A program made the position numbers and the translations under genes. This document shows, one piece after another, positions 59,112-64,000 of a DNA stretch of 64,000 bases. This DNA is from Falsibacillus pallidus (GTDB taxonomy: Bacteria > Bacillota > Bacilli > Bacillales > DSM-25281): contig NZ_QQAY01000003.1 of the NCBI RefSeq assembly GCF_003350505.1, positions 124,001 through 188,000 of the forward strand, read 5' to 3'. Every line of letters begins with the position of its first letter. The first letter of the stretch is position 1. Below the pieces are notes generated by a model. That model ran no database searches. It was not told where the DNA came from and saw only the letters and a program-made list of their open reading frames with translations.

Positions 59112-60507
59112 TATCTTCTCCATCAATCCTCGGCATTCCCGGAAAACCGTATTGGCCAGGCATACCCATTTGTGGCTGCATACCCATTTGCGGCTGCATG
59201 CCCATTTGCGGCTGCATGCCCATTTGCGGCTGCATACCCATTTGCGGCATCATGCCCATTGGCTGCTGCATGCCCATCGGCTGCTGCATGCCCATCGGCT
59301 GCTGCATACCCATCGGCTGCTGCATCATTGGCTGCTGCATACCATAAGGCTGGCCCCACATGCCAGGATTTCCTCCCATATATTGATGGTGGTGATATGG
59401 CACTTCAAACGATGGTCCTCCACAGCCGCAGTCATCTTCAAATGGCATATAAGCTTGCTGTGGTGCTTGCTGCATCATCGGTTGCTGCATCATAGGCTGC
59501 TGCATTGGGTAATGCATCTCAGGGGATTCTTGGACAGAAGTCCCTTGAACCTGAGCCATTGGATATCCTCCATGCTCCATTCTTGGACCGCCCATTGGGC
59601 CAAATCCCATACCAGGCATGACTGGCGATGCAGGGTAGCATCCAGGCGGATTACCCATTTGTGGATAATACATGGCCGGGTTCACACCTTGAGGCATTTG
59701 AGGCATCCCCCCGTATTGCGGATTTTGCTGGTCATGGGCTCCCATCACACCTTGTGGAGATCCTGGATAATTCATTGGCTGTTGATGCATCATAGGCATA
59801 TAAGAGGATGATTCATCATCATAGTGGTGCATCATGGCGGGATTGACTCCCTGCATCATCGGCTGCTGCATCGGCATGGACATTGCCCCTTGGACCTGCG
59901 GCATCGGACCCATAGGACCTGGACCTCCATAAGGAAAATTAAATCCTGAACCTGGCATTACCGGGGTTACGGGCACACAATAACTTGGATACATAGGTTC
60001 TGGTTGACCCCCTTCGATTGGTTTTTCAGCAACCGGTTCTTCTTTCGGCTTTTCAACCGGCTTTGGCGGAACTGGAAGCGGTGCCTGCGGTGCTTGCATC
60101 TGCATATTTGCCATATTCATCATATAATAATTATTTATATCGATTTCTGGGATAACTGGTTGGGGAGCTTTTGGAGTATAAACTGGCTTTGGCATTTCTT
60201 TCACAGGCGCTTCCTTAACAGGAGCCTCTTTCACAGGCATTTCTTTCGGAGCTGATGCAACGGGCTTTTGCTGTGAAAAAGGATGCTCTTTTGGGCTTTC
60301 CTTTTTTGTCCCATAGGATACTTTTGCTCCACCTACTTCTTTATTGACGGTTCCGCCAGAAGCAGGTACTTTAATTTTCATACCGGGCATTATCATATCG
60401 GGGTTTGAAAGCTGGGCATTCATCTTTTTTAACTCTTCGAAATTCACGCCATATTTTTTGGCTATTTTCCAAAGAGTATCCCCTTTTTGGACGATGTGGA
60501 TTTTCAC
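59101..60507 (-). CDS. safA: Spore coat assembly protein SafA
   Basis: 468 residues. N-terminal LysM domain (HIVQKGDTLWKIAKKYGVN, residues 1-48), then a Lys/Pro-rich linker with EAPVKE repeats, a Met/Pro/Gln/Gly-rich coat domain, DDCGCGG, and a C-terminal array of QQPMGM and QPQMGM hexapeptides. SafA binds cortex through LysM and recruits inner-coat proteins. Start GTG 60507 behind GGAGGG. Longer than B. subtilis SafA (387), mostly through the repeat array. Confidence 0.92.
   Translation of the reverse strand: MKIHIVQKGDTLWKIAKKYGVNFEELKKMNAQLSNPDMIMPGMKIKVPASGGTVNKEVGGAKVSYGTKKESPKEHPFSQQKPVASAPKEMPVKEAPVKEAPVKEMPKPVYTPKAPQPVIPEIDINNYYMMNMANMQMQAPQAPLPVPPKPVEKPKEEPVAEKPIEGGQPEPMYPSYCVPVTPVMPGSGFNFPYGGPGPMGPMPQVQGAMSMPMQQPMMQGVNPAMMHHYDDESSSYMPMMHQQPMNYPGSPQGVMGAHDQQNPQYGGMPQMPQGVNPAMYYPQMGNPPGCYPASPVMPGMGFGPMGGPRMEHGGYPMAQVQGTSVQESPEMHYPMQQPMMQQPMMQQAPQQAYMPFEDDCGCGGPSFEVPYHHHQYMGGNPGMWGQPYGMQQPMMQQPMGMQQPMGMQQPMGMQQPMGMMPQMGMQPQMGMQPQMGMQPQMGMQPQMGMPGQYGFPGMPRIDGEDNGF
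59158..59340 (-). repeat. 18-bp tandem repeats in the 3' end of safA
   Basis: About ten tandem 18-bp units, two types: CATGCCCATTTGCGGCTG and CATGCCCATCGGCTGCTG on the plus strand, coding for QPQMGM and QQPMGM. Copy changes would keep the frame. Confidence 0.9.
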
Positions 60508-60538
60508 TCATTTTCCCTCCTCAGGCATAAGTCTATTC

Positions 60539-60546
60539 ATTGTATG
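60539..60546 (-). promoter_or_regulatory. Sigma-E-like -10 upstream of safA
   Basis: CATACAAT on the minus strand, an exact sigma-E -10 match, 32 nt upstream of the GTG start; no clear -35 at the right distance. B. subtilis safA is sigma-E dependent. Confidence 0.45.
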
Positions 60547-60642
60547 TCAAGATAGGCAAAATGCTAATAATCTACTCAAATACTTATGAACTTTTTTTAA
60601 AGAATATGCTAAACCTTGAATTCTGGGGTCTAAAGATCAATT

Positions 60643-60673
60643 TAAAAAAACAGCCATCCATTTGATGACTGTC
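60643..60673 (-). terminator. Terminator after nadA
   Basis: ACAGCCATCC (60650-60659) pairs with GATGACTGT (60664-60672), one wobble, followed on the minus strand by TTTTTTT. Confidence 0.82.
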
Positions 60674-60695
60674 AATTACTTCATTCATTTTCATT

Positions 60696-61802
60696 TCATG
60701 CCCTGTCCAGCATACGCTGAAGCGCCAGCATTGCATTATCAGAAGTGTCTTTATCCACCACGATCTGATTGACCGGCTTCCCTTCCTCTATCCTTTCAAG
60801 CGACCAGAGCAGGTGGGGCAAATCAATCCTGTTCATCGTCAGACATGGGCACATATTTGGATTGAGCGAAATGATTTGTTTGTCTTTATGCTTATCGATC
60901 AAACGCTTCACTAGATTCATTTCAGTCCCGATAGCCCAAGATGATCCCGGTTCTGCTTTTTCAATCGTATCAATGATATATTTAGTAGACCCATTTAAAT
61001 CAGATATTTCCACTACTTCACGCCTGCACTCCGGATGGACAATGATTTTCATTTGTGGATGCTTTGCCCTCACTTCATGTACATTGGCAACTGTGAAGTT
61101 CTCATGTACGGAACAATGGCCCTTCCATAAAATCACTTTGATATCTTCAGCGTCGCCTTCATAAATCAATGTATTTACTTGAGGATCCCATACAGCCATT
61201 TTATCCAATGGGATGCCTAAATCAAAGGCAGTGTTCCGGCCAAGATGCTGATCAGGCAAGAAAAGGATGCGCTCCTTTTGAGTCAAGGCCCATTCAACCA
61301 TGGCATGAGCATTGGAAGAGGTCACTGTAGCCCCTCCATTTTTGCCCACAAACGCTTTGATTGCAGCGGTGGAATTTACGTATGTTAAGGGCAGTATCGT
61401 GTCCCCGAACATTTCCTGCAGGAGAACCCAGGCACGCTCAGTCTGATAAATATCTGCCATATCAGCCATGGAACAGCCCGCTCTCATATCCGGCAGGATG
61501 ACCTTTTGATGATCCCCCGTCAAGATATCAGCCGTTTCAGCCATGAAGTGGACTCCACAGAAAACGATGTAATCCGCTTGTTTGTTAATGGACGAAACCT
61601 GTGCAAGCTGGAGTGAATCCCCTGCTGCATCAGCAAATTTCATTACCTCGTCCTTTTGATAATGATGGCCGGGAATGAATAATTTCTTTCCGAGCTTCTG
61701 CTTGATCTCCCACACTCTTTCTTCCATTTCTGGATAGGTCATTTCTTTATATTTTTCCGGGAGAGATGCATTATCCATATTCAACAATTCCATCATATTC
61801 AT
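60696..61802 (-). CDS. nadA: Quinolinate synthase NadA
   Basis: 368 residues, the long Bacillus type. [4Fe-4S] cysteines are in [19 protein letters not shown] and the C-terminal [17 protein letters not shown] and TYVNSTAA are conserved. Condenses iminoaspartate with dihydroxyacetone phosphate. Five nt after nadC, with GGAGG about 10 nt before ATG 61802. Confidence 0.97.
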   Translation of the reverse strand: MNMMELLNMDNASLPEKYKEMTYPEMEERVWEIKQKLGKKLFIPGHHYQKDEVMKFADAAGDSLQLAQVSSINKQADYIVFCGVHFMAETADILTGDHQKVILPDMRAGCSMADMADIYQTERAWVLLQEMFGDTILPLTYVNSTAAIKAFVGKNGGATVTSSNAHAMVEWALTQKERILFLPDQHLGRNTAFDLGIPLDKMAVWDPQVNTLIYEGDAEDIKVILWKGHCSVHENFTVANVHEVRAKHPQMKIIVHPECRREVVEISDLNGSTKYIIDTIEKAEPGSSWAIGTEMNLVKRLIDKHKDKQIISLNPNMCPCLTMNRIDLPHLLWSLERIEEGKPVNQIVVDKDTSDNAMLALQRMLDRA

Positions 61803-61807
61803 CCCAC

Positions 61808-62662
61808 TTACGCCTCCATCACCGTTTTTCTGTTCTTCACTTTTGCACTGATGTCAAATGCTTCTATTGTATGCGTCAAGCAGCCTAGTGAAATATAATC
61901 CACTCCTGAAAGGGCATAATCCCTGATATTATCCAGTGTGATCCCTCCGGAAGCTTCCGTTAAGATTCCTACCGGGACAATACTTAACCATTCCCTTATT
62001 TCAGCTGGAGTACGATTATCAAACATGATGATATCCACACCTGCTTCGATGGCTTCCATAAGCTGTTCTTTTGTTTCGATCTCCACTTCAACTTTTACAG
62101 TATGGCCGATTTTACCCCTTATTTCATTCACAGCCTCAGTGATAGAACCGGCAAAATCAATATGGTTATCTTTAATCAGAACAGAATCAGCCAATCCCAT
62201 ACGATGGTTAAAGCCTCCTCCGCATCTGACTGCATATTTTTCAAGCATCCTGAGTCCGGGGGTTGTTTTTCGAGTATCGCAAATCTTTGCACCCGTTCCT
62301 TCAATCCTTTTTACAAAAGTAGAAGTCTTTGAGGCAATCCCGCTCATTCGCTGGATTAAATTGAGGACGACTCTTTCACCTTTTAGCAAACTTGCCACTG
62401 CTCCGGTAATGACGGCAATGGCATCCCCATATTTCACTTCTTCCCCATCCCTCTTTTCAATGGAGATAGAAAGGGAAGGATCAATGGTATGAAAGCCTTC
62501 GTTGATGACATCCTCTCCGCAAAATACCCCATTTGCTTTTGCCATTAGCTTCAAACTTCCCTGTGCTTCCGGAGCAAACAGCATATCCGTCGTGATATCC
62601 ATATCCCCAATGTCTTCAATAAAAAATGGTTCAAGCATAGCTTTTAATTTTACCCGATTCAT
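61808..62662 (-). CDS. nadC: Nicotinate-nucleotide diphosphorylase (carboxylating) NadC
   Basis: 284 residues. [17 protein letters not shown] and the [20 protein letters not shown] active-site stretch are diagnostic, with [10 protein letters not shown] and MFDNRTP. Converts quinolinate to nicotinate mononucleotide. ATG 62662 after GAGGAGG overlaps nadB by 32 nt. Confidence 0.97.
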   Translation of the reverse strand: MNRVKLKAMLEPFFIEDIGDMDITTDMLFAPEAQGSLKLMAKANGVFCGEDVINEGFHTIDPSLSISIEKRDGEEVKYGDAIAVITGAVASLLKGERVVLNLIQRMSGIASKTSTFVKRIEGTGAKICDTRKTTPGLRMLEKYAVRCGGGFNHRMGLADSVLIKDNHIDFAGSITEAVNEIRGKIGHTVKVEVEIETKEQLMEAIEAGVDIIMFDNRTPAEIREWLSIVPVGILTEASGGITLDNIRDYALSGVDYISLGCLTHTIEAFDISAKVKNRKTVMEA

Positions 62663-64000
62663 ATCTGTTCCTCCTCAAATGCATTCCATGATTCGAATGA
62701 ATGATGTGGCAATTTAGCCAATCCATATTTTCATCAGGATAATCAGTCCTTAAATGCCCCCCTCTGCTTTCCGTCCTCTTTAAGGCTGAGGAAACGATCA
62801 TCCTTGCAGAAAGAATCATAAACGCAACACTGATTTCTTCAATATCCCAATTTTTATAGCTTCGCAATAAATATTCATCAATGTGAAAGGATTCCAGCCA
62901 GGCTAATAGTTGTTCCATTCCTTCTTTTGAACGAACAATCCCAGCACCTTCCATCATTCGCCGTTTAATCTCCCCTCGCTCCGGAAGTTTCGGACATGCT
63001 AATCCGCCGCTCTTCTCAATAAGACGCCAAGTTGGGGCAGCGCTTTTTCTTGTGAATTGATTCAAGTGGGCTGCAAGGCGCTTTCCGTATGAAAGCCCTT
63101 CCAATAATGAGTTGCTTGCCAGCCGGTTCGCTCCATGAACCCCGCTGTCTGCCACTTCCCCTATCGCATATAAATGGGGAATCGAGGTTTCCCCAAAATC
63201 ATTGATGGAGATGCCTCCCATTAAAAAATGAGAGCCTGGGGCAACCGGAATCAAGCCTCTTTCTACATTAATGCCTTCCCGCTCACAAAGAGAGGCAATC
63301 GATGGAAAATGCAGTTTGAAATCATTAATCATGGTGATATCAAGGAATACCTCATCCCCATTCCTTCTAATCTCAAATATCCTTTGAGCGACAATATGTC
63401 TCGGGGCAAGATCTTTTAGTGGGTGGATACTTTCCATGATGGCTTTTCCTTCATTGTTTCTCAATACTGCTCCATGACCCCGGACTGCCTCCGAAACCAA
63501 ACCTTTTGCCATACCTCCGACGTATAGTAATGTAGGGTGGAATTGCACAAACTCCAAGTTGGACAACTCTGCTCCTGCAAGATAGGCGAGTGCCAATCCA
63601 TCCCCTGTTACAGACGGGTGATTTGAAGTGAAGTGATACAGCCCCCCTGCGCCTCCGGTGGCAAGGACAACATGTTCCCCAAAGTATTCGTTCACATCCC
63701 CATTGCTATTTTTGGTTTGAACTCCTCTGCAGACTCCATCCTGAGAAAGGATCAGTTCAATTGCCATTTCATTCTCAATGAATTCAATGTTCGAAGGAAT
63801 CGAATTGAAAAAGGCATCCATGATGCGCCTTCCCGTTGCATCGCCTCCGCTATGGACGATCCTCCTTCGACTATGGGCCCCTTCCATTCCAAGCGCAACT
63901 TGCCCTTGTTCATCCAAATCCAACGGAACCCCGATGCTCATTAATTCACAAACAATATCCGGAGCATCCTTTACCAGGTTGAGCACTGCTTTTTCATCCT
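62631..64000 (-). CDS. nadB: L-aspartate oxidase NadB, partial (N-terminus beyond right edge)
   Basis: The frame is open to the window edge (DEKAV precedes the first in-frame GTG at 63986), so the FAD-binding N-terminus is missing and about 456 residues are visible. Seen: GDATGRRIM, LATGGAGGLY, FVQFHPT, GVHGANRLASNSLLEGL. Oxidises aspartate to iminoaspartate, the NadA substrate. Gene order nadB-nadC-nadA as in B. subtilis, where NadR regulates the operon; the promoter lies outside. Confidence 0.96.
   Translation of the reverse strand, partial: DEKAVLNLVKDAPDIVCELMSIGVPLDLDEQGQVALGMEGAHSRRRIVHSGGDATGRRIMDAFFNSIPSNIEFIENEMAIELILSQDGVCRGVQTKNSNGDVNEYFGEHVVLATGGAGGLYHFTSNHPSVTGDGLALAYLAGAELSNLEFVQFHPTLLYVGGMAKGLVSEAVRGHGAVLRNNEGKAIMESIHPLKDLAPRHIVAQRIFEIRRNGDEVFLDITMINDFKLHFPSIASLCEREGINVERGLIPVAPGSHFLMGGISINDFGETSIPHLYAIGEVADSGVHGANRLASNSLLEGLSYGKRLAAHLNQFTRKSAAPTWRLIEKSGGLACPKLPERGEIKRRMMEGAGIVRSKEGMEQLLAWLESFHIDEYLLRSYKNWDIEEISVAFMILSARMIVSSALKRTESRGGHLRTDYPDENMDWLNCHIIHSNHGMHLRRNRYESGKIKSYA

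Noticed and set aside
59158-59340. CRISPR-like tandem repeats.
   Set aside because: Units are 18 bp, contiguous, without spacers and in frame within safA.
59152-59811. 219-codon plus-strand ORF opposite safA, rich in His/Leu/Arg.
   Set aside because: It is the antisense reading of the safA repeats; no ribosome binding site and no independent pattern.

Overview
The window is a chromosomal segment of a low-GC, endospore-forming Bacillaceae bacterium. Gene content and order follow, almost gene for gene, the Bacillus subtilis stretch from yrhC/mccB through greA, alaS, mnmA, aspS-hisS, relA, recJ, secDF, tgt-queA, ruvAB and safA to nadBCA. Protein lengths match that region closely (AspS 592, MnmA 371, RecD2 798, Apt 170, QueA 342 residues). 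Sporulation genes (spoVB, bofC, coxA, safA, yrvJ-like amidase) and many TTG starts behind strong Shine-Dalgarno sequences fit this group. Extra genes (bioY, a YczE-like membrane protein, a five-gene ABC/GntR operon, a phosphotransferase-family gene) place it outside the B. subtilis species group. I do not name a species.

Layout. 1-1.2 kb: the end of an unrecognised plus-strand gene and a cluster of very small minus-strand genes (20, 48 and 25 codons), each end marked by hairpins. 1.2-5.1 kb: the methionine-to-cysteine operon yrrT-mtnN-mccA-mccB with a CymR-like operator, then yrhC. 5.2-13.7 kb: yrzA, pbpI-yrrS, greA, and udk with the tRNA wobble-uridine genes trmR-trhP1-trhP2, then mltG. 13.8-19.2 kb: alaS (T-box leader)-yrzL-yrrK-yrzB and yrrI. 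19.2-27.5 kb: yrzQ/yrzR/yrrD-like genes, bioY with a BirA-type operator, recD2-yrrB, mnmA-yrvO and cymR. 27.5-33.7 kb: rarA, an accessory ABC-transporter operon with a GntR repressor and a long inverted-repeat operator, and tcdA. 33.8-37.6 kb: 6S RNA and hisS-aspS behind a T-box leader. 37.6-52.6 kb: yrzK, an SH3/amidase cell-wall enzyme, dtd, relA, apt, recJ, yrvD, secDF, comN, spoVB, yrbG, yrzE, yajC. 52.6-64 kb: tgt, queA, ruvB, ruvA, bofC, coxA, a kinase-fold gene, safA, nadA, nadC and the 3' part of nadB.

Functionally the window is rich in translation and tRNA modification: Ala, Asp and His tRNA synthetases under T-box control; MnmA with its cysteine desulfurase; TrmR/TrhP; TcdA; Tgt/QueA; and Dtd. 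CymR and one of its probable targets (yrrT-mccB) are both present. DNA repair and recombination genes (recD2, rarA, recJ, ruvAB, yrrK) and spore assembly genes are interleaved.

The strongest anomaly is relA. Its 730-codon frame is intact except for one in-frame TAG replacing the conserved Trp of the VAAHW motif, which would end the protein near the end of the synthetase domain. Other points of interest are a yrzE gene whose only well-placed initiation codon is ATA, two micro-ORFs sharing a V-[KR]-[KR]-L-N-A core, a structured leader with possible alternative pairing upstream of trmR, a GACAC double specifier in the hisS-aspS T-box, and a 95-bp dispersed repeat present twice. I did not find a clear new defence or mobile system. 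All family assignments are from reading the sequence; no database search was run.
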